A DNA stretch of 64,000 nt from contig JBAZGS010000006.1 of the NCBI GenBank assembly GCA_041652755.1, positions 1 through 64,000 of the forward strand, written 5' to 3'. Shown here one piece after another: positions 8,359 through 17,555 of this stretch. The position numbers and the translations under genes were made by a program. The notes under the pieces are model-generated. The model saw nothing but the letters and a program-made list of their open reading frames with translations, ran no database searches and had not been told where the DNA came from. Each line of letters begins with the position of its first letter. Position 1 is the first letter of the stretch. The DNA is from JAQTTT01 sp041652755 (lineage in GTDB: Archaea; Nanobdellota; Nanobdellia; Tiddalikarchaeales; Tiddalikarchaeaceae).

Positions 8359-8912
8359 AATTCAACGTTTGGCTTTTTAGGCTCTTCCTTTTTAGGCTGA
8401 GGCTCATCGTTTCCAAAGATAAAGAATGAATCATTTGGCTTCTTTTCCTGGCTAGGCATCTTAGTATATTCAGGCTTTAAAGCATAATCTTCGCTCCCGT
8501 ACTCTGGCTTAAATGTGTACTCATCCTTGCCGTATTCTTTCTTGGCATAGGGTCCAGGGTTATATTCTTCTCCATATAATGGCTTCTCAGGCTCAGTTCT
8601 TGGATAATCAACCCTTGGCGCTTGATACTCATCCCTGGAATATTGCGTGTATTCTTTTTTGTCATACTCATTGTTAAGCAGTTCAGCAAATTTTTTATCA
8701 TGAACCTTTAAAAACATGTCAATTGAATCCCTTAAAGCTCTTGCTTCATCTGGATTTAGCTTAAATGCGCTTTTAATGCTTGATTGTTCTCCAATTTTTA
8801 AAAAAAAGCTTCCTTCAACTGGGTAATCCCTTTCAATCCTTGGTTCTTCAGCATCTATTTCAATAAAAGTCCTATTATCCTTCCAAAAATGAGTTTTTTT
8901 GAATATCTTCAT
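8349..8912 (-). CDS. Protein with Tyr/Glu/Pro-rich disordered tail
   Basis: A 187-residue protein. The N-terminal 85 residues look folded (FIEIDAEEPRIERDYPVEGSFFLKIG, then a helix NPDEARALRDSIDMFLK). The C-terminal 100 residues are low complexity, rich in Tyr, Glu, Lys and Pro, with repeated units such as KPEYGSEDYALKPEY, and end in an EPKKPNVEFYF tail. No recognised family. The tail may be a flexible binding segment or a target of Tyr modification; both are speculation. Confidence 0.55.
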   Translation of the reverse strand: MKIFKKTHFWKDNRTFIEIDAEEPRIERDYPVEGSFFLKIGEQSSIKSAFKLNPDEARALRDSIDMFLKVHDKKFAELLNNEYDKKEYTQYSRDEYQAPRVDYPRTEPEKPLYGEEYNPGPYAKKEYGKDEYTFKPEYGSEDYALKPEYTKMPSQEKKPNDSFFIFGNDEPQPKKEEPKKPNVEFYF

Positions 8913-8974
8913 GGCTTAAAGGAATTAATCCAGCATTTTTATAGTTTTTCAAGCATTAAATATTGTTGTTAATT

Positions 8975-11599
8975 TCATTGCCAAAACCTTCTTGTTCTTA
9001 TGAACTTTTTCTCTTCTTCTATTATGTCTTTTATTAGCTCATCTTCAGACTTGTTCAAATACAATACCCTTTTTGCATTATTAACTCCAACTCCGTAGCC
9101 TGCTACTGCAAAGCATGCCTTAATGCCGTAGCCAAGGAATAATTCAGCTGTGTCATTAATCATCTTCTCTGTTCTTTCACGATTAGGCTCTAAAAAGCTT
9201 ATAGTTTTTGCTTGGCAGAAAGGACATTTGGTGTAGGGAAAGGATTGGACCTGGAAATTGCCTAATTCTTTTTTGCAGTTATTGCACAAAAAGTTAAAAG
9301 TTTTTTCCATCAGCCTTTTTTTGACTAGTTCAAGAACTTCGAAATCATCCTCCCCTCTTAACAGTATTCCTCCAAAGCTTCCGTGATTCAACCCATTTAT
9401 TGCAAAAATTGACAAATTATTGTCTATAGAGTAAACTATTTTTGAGCTCTCCATAACTTTTTTTGCGCCATAAAGGTTCATTTTCTCCCTTATCACTTCA
9501 TTCATTGTTTCTTTGAAAACGTAAGTGCCCTCATAAGCTTTGACAATGCTTGCCATTCTTGCACCCATATATTCAGCGCCTTTTTGTATTATTCCGAAAC
9601 GCTGGCCAACATTGAAGAATCTCATGTGAAAAATTGTTGAATTCTTAACGCTTAGCCTGACTAAATCATTAATCATTTGGGGTTTCAGCTCATTCATGAT
9701 TTGCTTGAAAGAGCTGAAATTAAAGCTTTTTGGCAAAGTGAAGATTATCCTGTAAGGGTCTGCTTTTGCTGCAATGTTGTAGCCTGTTCTCGCTCCGAGT
9801 ATGCTTGACAAAGCCATTGACAACGCTTCGTTTATTCTTGAGCCATTGCATGAATTGATTATTATCTTATCTTCATAATGCTCAATGTATAATATTTTAG
9901 AATCAGGTATTATTTTATCTTTGTAATATTTTTTTCTTAATTTTCCGACAGTAAATGCAACTTTCCTGCTTACAGGTATTAATTCTCCAGTCCATGACGG
10001 CACTGCTGCGCTGCTAGGCTTAGTTCTTGCAACGCTGATAATATCATCTTTTATTTCAAGTATTTGCCATGGCTCGCCTTTCATTATTATTTCACTATTT
10101 GGCAGGCAGTACTGGGAAACAAAGGATTCGTCAAGGGTTCCAATCCTTGCCCTTGTTTCTGTGCTTATTACTTTGTAAGTCTTAAGATCAGGTATTGTTG
10201 AAATGCTTTCAAAATAATAATAGAATGATTTGTTTTCCAACGCCATTTTTTTGCCGTTGACTTTTAAGTACCTTAATTTTTCCAAGAATTTCAAGAAATC
10301 AAGCAACTCCTCCTCAGTTATCTTAAATGAGTAGCTCTTGTTTATGCATTTCAGCAATTGCTCAAAAGTTATTTTTGAATCATCTTTCAAAAATCCGATT
10401 ATTTGGTGCGCCAAAACATCTAATGAATTCTTTGGAATCAGAGGCTTTTCTAGATAATTCTTCTTTAATAGTGACATAATTGCGGTTGATTCCAAATAAT
10501 CATCATCATTAATTGTGAGTATTGCTCCGTTGCTTTTTTTGTAATACGCGTGCCCGCTTCTTCCAATCCTTTGAACTAATTTGCTTACTTGCCTAGGGCT
10601 CATGAATTGAATGACTAAATCAATGCTTCCTACATCAATCCCTAACTCCATTGAGCTTGTTGCAATAATTGCCTTTAAATTGCCCTCCCTTAGCTCATCT
10701 TCCATCATTATTCTTTGCTTTTTTGCAAGTGATGAATGATGAAGCCCTAATTTCAGCTCAGGAAATAATTTATTAATAGAGTAGGAAAGTATCTCTGCTT
10801 GCTGCCTAGTGTTTACGAAAATTATTGCCTTCTTTGACTTGCTTAAAAGCTCTTTCATTCTTAATATTGAATTAAGCAAGTGCACTGAAATTCCTGCTTT
10901 TTTTGCCAACTCCTTATTATCTGCTGAATTGTTCGGTTTTTCTACAATAATGCTTGTCTCTTTTGGCTCATTAATATTTACTAATTCGCATTCGCGCTTG
11001 TTGCATAAGAATTTTTTAACCTCATTCATGTCAGCTATTGTTGCACTTATTCCAATTCTTTTATAGCCAGCGAATCTTTCAAGCCTTTCAAGACCTAAAG
11101 ACAATTGGGCTCCTCGCTTGCTAGCTAAAAGTTCATGGATTTCGTCAACTATCACGAATTTCACGCTTTTTAGGTTAGTTTTCATCTGCTCGCTTAAAAA
11201 CATTGACTGCAAAGATTCAGGAGTTGTGATTAAAATATTCGGAGGATTCATTGCCTGCTTTTTTCTTTGATAACTCGTTGTGTCTCCATGCCTAATCTCT
11301 GCCCTTAAGCCTAAGAATTTCGCAAAATCAACTATTCTTTTGTAAATATCCCTATTTAAGCTCTTGGTTGGAGCAATGTATAAAATCTTCAAGCCCTCTC
11401 CTTTGCCAGCTATTAATTCAAAAACTGGCAAAATTGCAGCCAAAGTCTTGCCATAACCTGTTGGCGCAGTGATTAAAACATTCTTTCCTGATATGATTAA
11501 AGGAATGGATTTTTTCTGAACACTAGTAAGCTCTGCTATATTATTATTTTTCAGCCATTCACTTATTTTGCTACTAGTCATCTTCATAGCTTTAGACAT
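8975..11599 (-). CDS. Lhr-like ATP-dependent helicase
   Basis: Superfamily 2 helicase of 874 residues, the usual length of the archaeal Lhr core. Motif I (APTGYGKT, about 40), Ia (APTKSLNR), II (DEIHE), III (SAT), IV-V (IIFVNTRQQAE, ATSSMELGIDVG) and VI (QRIGRSGH) are intact, followed by the winged-helix and Lhr-specific beta/C-terminal region. Two CxxC pairs near the C-terminus (CNNC, CPFC) form a likely zinc site. Family members unwind and anneal nucleic acids in repair or RNA metabolism. It is divergent from the CCA enzyme gene. Confidence 0.9.
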   Translation of the reverse strand: MSKAMKMTSSKISEWLKNNNIAELTSVQKKSIPLIISGKNVLITAPTGYGKTLAAILPVFELIAGKGEGLKILYIAPTKSLNRDIYKRIVDFAKFLGLRAEIRHGDTTSYQRKKQAMNPPNILITTPESLQSMFLSEQMKTNLKSVKFVIVDEIHELLASKRGAQLSLGLERLERFAGYKRIGISATIADMNEVKKFLCNKRECELVNINEPKETSIIVEKPNNSADNKELAKKAGISVHLLNSILRMKELLSKSKKAIIFVNTRQQAEILSYSINKLFPELKLGLHHSSLAKKQRIMMEDELREGNLKAIIATSSMELGIDVGSIDLVIQFMSPRQVSKLVQRIGRSGHAYYKKSNGAILTINDDDYLESTAIMSLLKKNYLEKPLIPKNSLDVLAHQIIGFLKDDSKITFEQLLKCINKSYSFKITEEELLDFLKFLEKLRYLKVNGKKMALENKSFYYYFESISTIPDLKTYKVISTETRARIGTLDESFVSQYCLPNSEIIMKGEPWQILEIKDDIISVARTKPSSAAVPSWTGELIPVSRKVAFTVGKLRKKYYKDKIIPDSKILYIEHYEDKIIINSCNGSRINEALSMALSSILGARTGYNIAAKADPYRIIFTLPKSFNFSSFKQIMNELKPQMINDLVRLSVKNSTIFHMRFFNVGQRFGIIQKGAEYMGARMASIVKAYEGTYVFKETMNEVIREKMNLYGAKKVMESSKIVYSIDNNLSIFAINGLNHGSFGGILLRGEDDFEVLELVKKRLMEKTFNFLCNNCKKELGNFQVQSFPYTKCPFCQAKTISFLEPNRERTEKMINDTAELFLGYGIKACFAVAGYGVGVNNAKRVLYLNKSEDELIKDIIEEEKKFIRTRRFWQ

Positions 11600-11676
11600 T
11601 AATCAATTTAAAAAGTTTCATTTAATTTTGTGGTTAGCAATTTTTAAATAATCATGAATTCATTATTTATACTATT

Positions 11677-12906
11677 ATGGAAAAAGTTTTTTTGAAAGTT
11701 TTAAGCGAAATTAAGCCTAGCAATGAAGAGACTAAAATGCTTAATGAGGTTTCAAGCAAGATTATTAAAGTTTTAGAAAAAAATGCGAAAGAATTAGGAG
11801 TTAATATTCAAGCTGTTCTTGGCGGAAGCGCTTCAAGAGGCACTAACATGAAAGGGAATTTTGACCTAGATTTTTTTGTAAGGTTTGATTCAGAAAAAGA
11901 TATTATTGAGCATTATAAATTACTGATTACTAAAAGCTTTGACGGCTTTAAAATAGTTCACGGCACAAGAGAGTATTTTAATGGAATTTTTGAAGGCTAC
12001 AAGGTCGAGTTCGTTCCAAGCATCAAATATGATTCGCCTAACAAGGCTAAAAACTCAGCAGATATCAGTTTTTTTCACATAGATTATTTGAAAAAAAAAT
12101 TTGACAAAAATCCTGAATTAAAAAATGAAGTATTATTGCTTAAGCAGTTTTTGAAAGCCAATGACATCTATGGCGCTGAAAGCGCAAGAAGCGGTTTTTC
12201 TGGCTACGTTTGCGAGCTGTTGATTATTTATTTCAAAGGATTTTATAACCTTTTGGAATATTTCGAGGTTGCTAAGCCTAAAGTGGTTGTTGATATTGAA
12301 AAGCATTATAAAAGCAGCGATGATGCAATAAAAGCGTTTAACAAGAACAAGATTAGCGGACCCTTGTTAGTTGTTGACCCTCAGCTTCCCCTAAGGAATG
12401 CTGCATCCTGCGTTTCAATGACTAGTTTTTCTGAGTTCATTTTCAAGGCAAGGCTTTTTTTAAGAACTAATGACCCTAAATTGTTCAACATCAGAGGAAT
12501 TAAATTAAGTCTTGTTAGGGAAAGAAGCTTAAGGAGAGGGACTAAACTCATTGCTTTTAAATTAAAAAAAGAAGGGGATTTTGACATTTTAAAAGCTAAG
12601 GCTTTAAGGAAGCTTAATCAAATAGAAAGCAGCTTAGAAAAGGAAGGTTTTGGAATATACTCTTATGGTGTGACAGATGACTCTTATGCTTATTTTGAAT
12701 TAGAATCCATTAAGGTGTCAAAGGCAAAGAAGCATTTTGGCCCAGTTGTTTGGTGCGAGCCTAATAATTTCTCAGAATTTGTGAAAAAATGGAGCATTCA
12801 TGGCATTTCAAAGCCTTACGTTTTTGGCAATAAATTAGTTGTTGATGTTTTAAGAACTGAGGATTCTAAAGATTTTATTAAAAAAATGCTGGCTGATTAT
12901 TTATGA
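11677..12906 (+). CDS. cca: CCA-adding tRNA nucleotidyltransferase (class I)
   Basis: Adds or repairs the 3' CCA of tRNAs without a template. The class I archaeal signature GGSASRGTN with downstream DLDFFVRF (about residues 49-66) supplies the catalytic carboxylates; a third acidic residue lies in the EFVPS segment (about 110). At 409 residues it has normal archaeal size, with central and tail domains. None of the three tRNA genes in this window encodes CCA, which fits the need for this enzyme. Its stop overlaps the next start by 4 bp. Confidence 0.93.
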   Translation: MEKVFLKVLSEIKPSNEETKMLNEVSSKIIKVLEKNAKELGVNIQAVLGGSASRGTNMKGNFDLDFFVRFDSEKDIIEHYKLLITKSFDGFKIVHGTREYFNGIFEGYKVEFVPSIKYDSPNKAKNSADISFFHIDYLKKKFDKNPELKNEVLLLKQFLKANDIYGAESARSGFSGYVCELLIIYFKGFYNLLEYFEVAKPKVVVDIEKHYKSSDDAIKAFNKNKISGPLLVVDPQLPLRNAASCVSMTSFSEFIFKARLFLRTNDPKLFNIRGIKLSLVRERSLRRGTKLIAFKLKKEGDFDILKAKALRKLNQIESSLEKEGFGIYSYGVTDDSYAYFELESIKVSKAKKHFGPVVWCEPNNFSEFVKKWSIHGISKPYVFGNKLVVDVLRTEDSKDFIKKMLADYL

Positions 12907-13739
12907 AAAGAGAATTTTACAGCTCTTACATTGAAAGGTTTGGTAAAGAATTCACTGATGAATTGATTGCAAAAATTAACACTCCTTACACTCAATACTT
13001 AAGAGTTAACACTTTAAAGATTATACCTGAAGAACTGATTGCAAGACTCAGATACAAAGGCTTTGTGTTAGAAGAACAAGAAGAGCTTGATTATTGCTTT
13101 AAGATAGTAAAGAAACCTTTTGCTTTAAGCTCAACTGAAGAGTATTTGCTTGGTTATTTTTACCTGCAGGATAAGGCAAGCATGATTAGCGTTAATGAGC
13201 TGAATGCTAAAGAGACTGATTTAGTGCTTGATTCTTGCGGAGCTCCAGGAGGAAAAGCAACATTGCTTTCCCAGCTAATGAACAATAAAGGCGCAATCAT
13301 CTCAATTGACAATAAGTCTGAAAGGCTTAAAGCTGAAGTTTTTAACATTCAAAGGCTTGGCTGCATCAACATTGCAAGCTTTGAAATGGATGCCTTGAAA
13401 GTGAAAAGGCTGGATTTAAAGTTTGACAAAGTGTTGCTTGATGCACCATGTAGTGCAACTGGCACTATGTGGAAGGAGAAGAAAAGAATGAAGTCAGTGA
13501 ATAAGCATTTGGTGTCAGAGCATTCGATTTTGCAGAAAAAATTAATCAAAAGCTGCTATGATGTTTTAAAAAAAGGGGGAGTAATGCTTTATTCCACCTG
13601 CAGCCTTGAAGCTGAAGAAAATGAAGAAAATGCTGCTTATGCAGAGAGCATTGGATTAAAAAAATTAAAGGAAAAATATTTCTTCCCGAACGTTGACGAC
13701 ACTATAGGATTTTATTATTGCCTGCTTAAGAAATCATGA
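12903..13739 (+). CDS. NOL1/NOP2/Sun-family RNA m5C methyltransferase
   Basis: SAM-dependent RNA cytosine-C5 methyltransferase of 278 residues. It has motif I DSCGAPGGKA (about 110), motif IV DAPCSATGTM with the releasing Cys, and motif VI YSTCSLEAEENE with the nucleophilic Cys. The short N-terminal part lacks a PUA domain; a PUA-like protein is encoded 470 bases downstream and could supply one. Translationally coupled to cca, so tRNA is a likely substrate, though rRNA cannot be excluded. Confidence 0.9.
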   Translation: MKREFYSSYIERFGKEFTDELIAKINTPYTQYLRVNTLKIIPEELIARLRYKGFVLEEQEELDYCFKIVKKPFALSSTEEYLLGYFYLQDKASMISVNELNAKETDLVLDSCGAPGGKATLLSQLMNNKGAIISIDNKSERLKAEVFNIQRLGCINIASFEMDALKVKRLDLKFDKVLLDAPCSATGTMWKEKKRMKSVNKHLVSEHSILQKKLIKSCYDVLKKGGVMLYSTCSLEAEENEENAAYAESIGLKKLKEKYFFPNVDDTIGFYYCLLKKS

Positions 13740-14174
13740 GATGTAATAATTATTTTTTATCTCTTCAATTTTCCAGTTCTTTATCATCTCTTCGCATAGT
13801 TTTTTTTTCATGGGATTATATTTTTTTAAACAGTAATTCACTGAAGATTTTATTGAATTCATCATATCTTGCTCATCACTTAACATTGATTTTTTTATCT
13901 GCCAACTAAGCAGGGATAACTCTTTGATGTTTTCATAAATCTCTTCCTTAATTGCTGAAGTAATCATTTTTGACTCATGATTTTCTATGACATTTTTTGG
14001 GGAAATTATCTGCATTAATTCAGCTTTATGGCTGCTTAATTTTTTGATTATTTGGATTAATATTTGGTTTACCATTGGCTCTCCTTTTTTTAAATGAAGA
14101 TTAAACTCTTTTTTTAATGCTTCATAATCAATTCCGCTGCTTGTTAATTTCTTTAATAATTCTGATTTTTTCAT
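13734..14174 (-). CDS. Hypothetical helical protein
   Basis: A 146-residue, Lys-rich, mostly helical protein (KSELLKKLTSSGIDYEALKK, later QIIKKLSSHKAELMQII). It overlaps the end of the methyltransferase gene by 6 bp in convergent orientation and is divergent from the PUA-like gene. No family recognised. Confidence 0.5.
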   Translation of the reverse strand: MKKSELLKKLTSSGIDYEALKKEFNLHLKKGEPMVNQILIQIIKKLSSHKAELMQIISPKNVIENHESKMITSAIKEEIYENIKELSLLSWQIKKSMLSDEQDMMNSIKSSVNYCLKKYNPMKKKLCEEMIKNWKIEEIKNNYYIS

Positions 14175-14210
14175 AGTATTTTTTAAAGCATGGCGCTTTT
14201 TATAACTATT

Positions 14211-14651
14211 ATGATTGATGATGTTATTAAGTCTTTTAAGGAGGATTTTGCAGCTGAACCTAGCATTCCTAAAAATGCTGAATTCTTCAATGATTCATTG
14301 ATTATAATGAGTGAGGGGTTAAAGAATCTTAAGCTAAAAAGCGGCCAAATTTACTCCAAAGGGCTTATTATTTTTAAAAAAAAAGCCTTCAGTTACTTGA
14401 TTAGCTTTAATAAAAAAAAAATAAAGAATTACTTGGTGCTTAATGAAAAAAGCAGTTTTCTTTTCACATGCAACAGGACTATATTCCTTAAGGGTGTTAA
14501 TAAAAAGCAAGGAAGAGGGCCTAATTACGTTGTTTTCAATGGCAATGATGAACTTTTAGGAATAGCTTACAGGGAAAAATCAGGGCTTAAAAACAAGGTT
14601 AATATTGGGTATTATTTGAACCAGGATAATATGAAAGAACCTGCTTTTTAA
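14211..14651 (+). CDS. PUA-like domain protein
   Basis: A 146-residue protein. The C-terminal half (FTCNRTIFLKGV at about 92, PNYVVFNGNDELLGIA) resembles the PUA fold of NIP7 and other RNA-modification partners (typically FTCGRDVF followed by a V-V-N-x-x-G-E-x-L-G strand). The N-terminal half would be a pre-PUA-type domain. The ATG at 14211 was preferred over 14190 because a TTTTTTAAA box lies about 29 bases upstream. RNA binding is likely; the exact partner is unknown. Confidence 0.6.
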   Translation: MIDDVIKSFKEDFAAEPSIPKNAEFFNDSLIIMSEGLKNLKLKSGQIYSKGLIIFKKKAFSYLISFNKKKIKNYLVLNEKSSFLFTCNRTIFLKGVNKKQGRGPNYVVFNGNDELLGIAYREKSGLKNKVNIGYYLNQDNMKEPAF

Positions 14652-15331
14652 ATAATCTTTAAATGGTTAATAGTGATTGATTCTTTAAGCTTTATGTAAT
14701 TTTTTAGCGGCCCATTCTTTTCATTGCTTCCTAGGAAAAACTCGTTGAATGCGGGAAAGGATATTAAAATTTTTATTGATGTTTTAATTTTCTTAATTGA
14801 ATAAAATTTTTCATTGTCAAAACTGTAAAAATTCCATGTTTTCAGCCTTGTTGTTTTTCCCAAATAATTTCTGAATTCGTAATTTGAATGAAAATGCCCA
14901 ATTATCAAAGTTTCTGCATTAATTAATGCTTCCTTGCTGGGCATTTTATGCCCATGAATAAACAAGTAATCATCAAGCAATAACTCATTTTTTACGGTTA
15001 TGTTTTCAAAAATTTTTGCATACTTTTCTATTAAACCATCATGATTGCCTTTGATTATTATTATTTCATTAAAAATCTTTGACAGTTCTGCCAGGAAATC
15101 CGTGATGCTTTTTTTATAGCTGCTAATTATATCATCCTTTAAATCCCCTAATATTATTAGTTTACATATTTTTTTTTTTGCAAACTTTATAATTTTTAGC
15201 ATCTTTTTTGTTTGAGAAAAAATAGTGTAACCTTTGGATTGCAGCCCTTTTTCAAAACCTATATGCAAATCAGAAATCACCAAATAATCCTTTATTATTG
15301 CCATTGGCAAATCTTTTATCAGCTCAATCAT
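14648..15331 (-). CDS. Calcineurin-like metallophosphoesterase
   Basis: A 227-residue phosphoesterase with the full dimetal signature: DLHIG (about 19), GDLKDD (about 62), GNHDG (about 97), HGH (about 124) and GHFHSN (about 146). It belongs to the archaeal SbcD-related family of short ICC-like phosphoesterases rather than Mre11 itself, which lies at 34 kb. The natural substrate is unknown. It overlaps the previous gene by 4 bp in convergent orientation. Confidence 0.85.
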   Translation of the reverse strand: MIELIKDLPMAIIKDYLVISDLHIGFEKGLQSKGYTIFSQTKKMLKIIKFAKKKICKLIILGDLKDDIISSYKKSITDFLAELSKIFNEIIIIKGNHDGLIEKYAKIFENITVKNELLLDDYLFIHGHKMPSKEALINAETLIIGHFHSNYEFRNYLGKTTRLKTWNFYSFDNEKFYSIKKIKTSIKILISFPAFNEFFLGSNEKNGPLKNYIKLKESITINHLKII

Positions 15332-15380
15332 GGGTTTTCATAATGTTTTTAATAAGTTAAATATTTATTTAATGCTTATT

Positions 15381-15926
15381 ATGGCAGAGGAACAGTGTAT
15401 CTATTGCATGATTGCGCAGAACAAGATTCAAAGCGCTAAAGTTTATGAAGATGAATACTGCGTTGCTTTTTTGGATATTAAGCCAGCAACTAAAGGCCAT
15501 ATGCAGGTTATTTCTAAGGCTCATTCGCCTATTTTCATGGAATTAGATGAAGCAACAAAGAATAAGATGTTTAGCATTGCTTTAAATGTTGGGCAAACAA
15601 TTGTCAAAAAGCTTGGAGCTACTGGAGTTTCATATATCATTAATGAGGGCATTGGCGCTGGCCAAAGAGTTGCCCATTCCAGCATTCATGTAATTCCTAG
15701 ATACGAAAATGACGAAGTTTCTATTGATTGGCCTGACAAGCAGATGAATCAGGAAGAGCTTTCAAAGTATATCAGCGAAGTTGTTACTCAGATAACTTCA
15801 CAAAGTGCCCAGCAACCTGGCAACCATAAGCCTGAACTGAAAGCTGCTGATAAAACTGAAGACAAAAAAGAGCAAAAACCCGAAGAAGTTATTAAGATTA
15901 AGCCTAGAATCCCAAAGTATTGGTGA
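15381..15926 (+). CDS. HIT-family protein with altered active site
   Basis: Histidine-triad fold of 181 residues: CIYCMIAQNK start, CVAFLDIKPATKGHMQVI, then GQRVAHSSIHVIPR at 95-107. Canonical HIT nucleotide hydrolases have His-x-His-x-His; here it is His99-Ser-Ser101-Ile-His103, so the middle His that acts as nucleophile is Ser. An acidic/basic tail of about 50 residues follows. The start at 15381 avoids an N-terminal extension that would run through the promoter. It may bind nucleotides without the usual hydrolysis. Confidence 0.8.
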   Translation: MAEEQCIYCMIAQNKIQSAKVYEDEYCVAFLDIKPATKGHMQVISKAHSPIFMELDEATKNKMFSIALNVGQTIVKKLGATGVSYIINEGIGAGQRVAHSSIHVIPRYENDEVSIDWPDKQMNQEELSKYISEVVTQITSQSAQQPGNHKPELKAADKTEDKKEQKPEEVIKIKPRIPKYW

Positions 15927-15928
15927 AA

Positions 15929-16891
15929 TCAAATATTCATCACTAAGAGTCTTATTAAATTATCATTCAATAATGCTGTAATTAAAAATGCTAGAAAAAA
16001 ACTTACTAAAAAAGGTATTCCATCCTTTATTTTTATTGTTTTAAGCTTGCTTGCTTGCAAAAGTTTTATCTTTTCTTTTGTTAATCCTGGGGCTTTTTTG
16101 TTGAACACTTTGTAAACTGAAGGGCTGAAATAAATGCTTATGAAACTCTTAAAAAGTAAGCTTTTATGGTTTTTTAAAGCGTTTTTTTTCAAATCAAGCA
16201 ATTCTTTTTCACTTAAGTCATTGTTGTTGCTTATTGTTATTTTTTTGCTTAATTCTATATCTTGTCTTATCCAGTCACCTTCATCAAGCTTTTTTACATC
16301 CTTATTGATTATGGTAATCTTATTTTCAAAAACCTTTATTATATAATATAAACAAAACAAGATTAGCAGCGAAAACAGTATTTTTTCTTTGGCGCCAACG
16401 AAAAATATTAATGCAAATAATACTAAGGCAATTAAAAGGATTACTGCATGAATTTTTTTCAACTCCTTGTAGGTTTTTGTCTTTAGGAATAAGTAATAAG
16501 ACCATGCCAGCCCGAAGATTATTCCGCTAAAGAGCGTGTTTATTAAAAAATTTGCATAAAAAGGGAATGAAAGCGAGCCAATTGATATGGTGTCAGAGGG
16601 AAGGAAAAATAATCCTATGCTTAATGCTGTCAAAAGCTTCAAGTCTCCTCCTCCCCAAGCACCTGATTTATACAAAATAAGCCCTACCGCAAATGTTGCA
16701 ATGCTTGCTAAGAGTACTCCTAAAAAAATAACCGTATTTGCAGTGATTATAAGCTCAAGTATTCTTATTAAGAGAAACAGAGCTCCAAAAGAGTAATTAA
16801 TGTAATCCCAAACCAGCCTGTATTTTATGTCAAGAATGCTTGTTATCAATAAATAAACAAATGCTATTAGCAATATTAACTCTTCAATCAT
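15929..16891 (-). CDS. Prepilin/preflagellin peptidase (A24 family)
   Basis: A membrane aspartyl protease that cleaves class III signal peptides of archaeal pilins and archaellins. Both catalytic Asp motifs are visible: SILDIKYR (about 17-24) and WGGGDLK (about 78-84, the GxGD signature). About seven to eight transmembrane helices with a cytoplasmic insert of about 80 residues (200-285) give 320 residues, longer than a minimal FlaK. No pilin operon is nearby. Confidence 0.85.
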   Translation of the reverse strand: MIEELILLIAFVYLLITSILDIKYRLVWDYINYSFGALFLLIRILELIITANTVIFLGVLLASIATFAVGLILYKSGAWGGGDLKLLTALSIGLFFLPSDTISIGSLSFPFYANFLINTLFSGIIFGLAWSYYLFLKTKTYKELKKIHAVILLIALVLFALIFFVGAKEKILFSLLILFCLYYIIKVFENKITIINKDVKKLDEGDWIRQDIELSKKITISNNNDLSEKELLDLKKNALKNHKSLLFKSFISIYFSPSVYKVFNKKAPGLTKEKIKLLQASKLKTIKIKDGIPFLVSFFLAFLITALLNDNLIRLLVMNI

Positions 16892-16965
16892 TGATTAATT
16901 CAATGACTTATTTATTTAAATTACTTATTGAAAAATTTTTAATAAGGAAAAAGTTAATTATTAAT

Positions 16966-17523
16966 ATGAAATCCGATTTTTTCTATTACTTTTTCATTGC
17001 CTTCATTTTTTTAAGGTTTTTTTTAAGCGGAGCATTTTTGGCAGTCCACACTTTAATAACCTTCTCTGTCCCTTTAATTTATATTATTTACAATAAGCAT
17101 TACCACATTTTCAAATTTGACATTAATGACACTGTCCAAAGCATTCTTTTAAATTCGTTGTTCGGTTTTTTTGCCTGCATAGTTTTACTTTTTGGCTCAG
17201 CTTACTTTGGAAACTTCAACTGGGTTAACATTTTTGAGGTATCAACTAATTTAATGATTCTGATGCTACTTATAAGCTTCAATTATGAATTGCTTATAAG
17301 GTATTTTTTCCAGGGATTTTTTGAAAAAAGATTCGGAGCATTGATTGGAATAATCATTCCAAGCTTAATAGGAGGATTAATCTTATTGCCTGATTTATTA
17401 AGCGCTGGCTCGTTTTTCATTGCAGGATTGTTTTTTGGTTACATTTTCAGCAAAACCAATGATATTTATGGAATTGCAATCGGAGGATTCATGATAAGGG
17501 TTGCTATTTCAGTTCTAGCATAG
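16966..17523 (+). CDS. CPBP-like membrane protein, catalytic residues missing
   Basis: A 185-residue protein with about six transmembrane helices. NYELLIRYFFQGFFEKRFG matches motif 1 of the CPBP (CAAX protease/bacteriocin-processing) family with one of the two Glu (E-x3-R) retained. The later segments that normally carry His (FxxxH and the final HxxxN/D) read GGLILLP and GGFMIR, with no His. It is probably a non-proteolytic homologue. The ATG at 16966 was chosen because the region upstream overlaps the divergent peptidase gene. Confidence 0.55.
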   Translation: MKSDFFYYFFIAFIFLRFFLSGAFLAVHTLITFSVPLIYIIYNKHYHIFKFDINDTVQSILLNSLFGFFACIVLLFGSAYFGNFNWVNIFEVSTNLMILMLLISFNYELLIRYFFQGFFEKRFGALIGIIIPSLIGGLILLPDLLSAGSFFIAGLFFGYIFSKTNDIYGIAIGGFMIRVAISVLA

Positions 17524-17555
17524 GTTTTTTAATAAAATGATTTATTAAAAAATAT

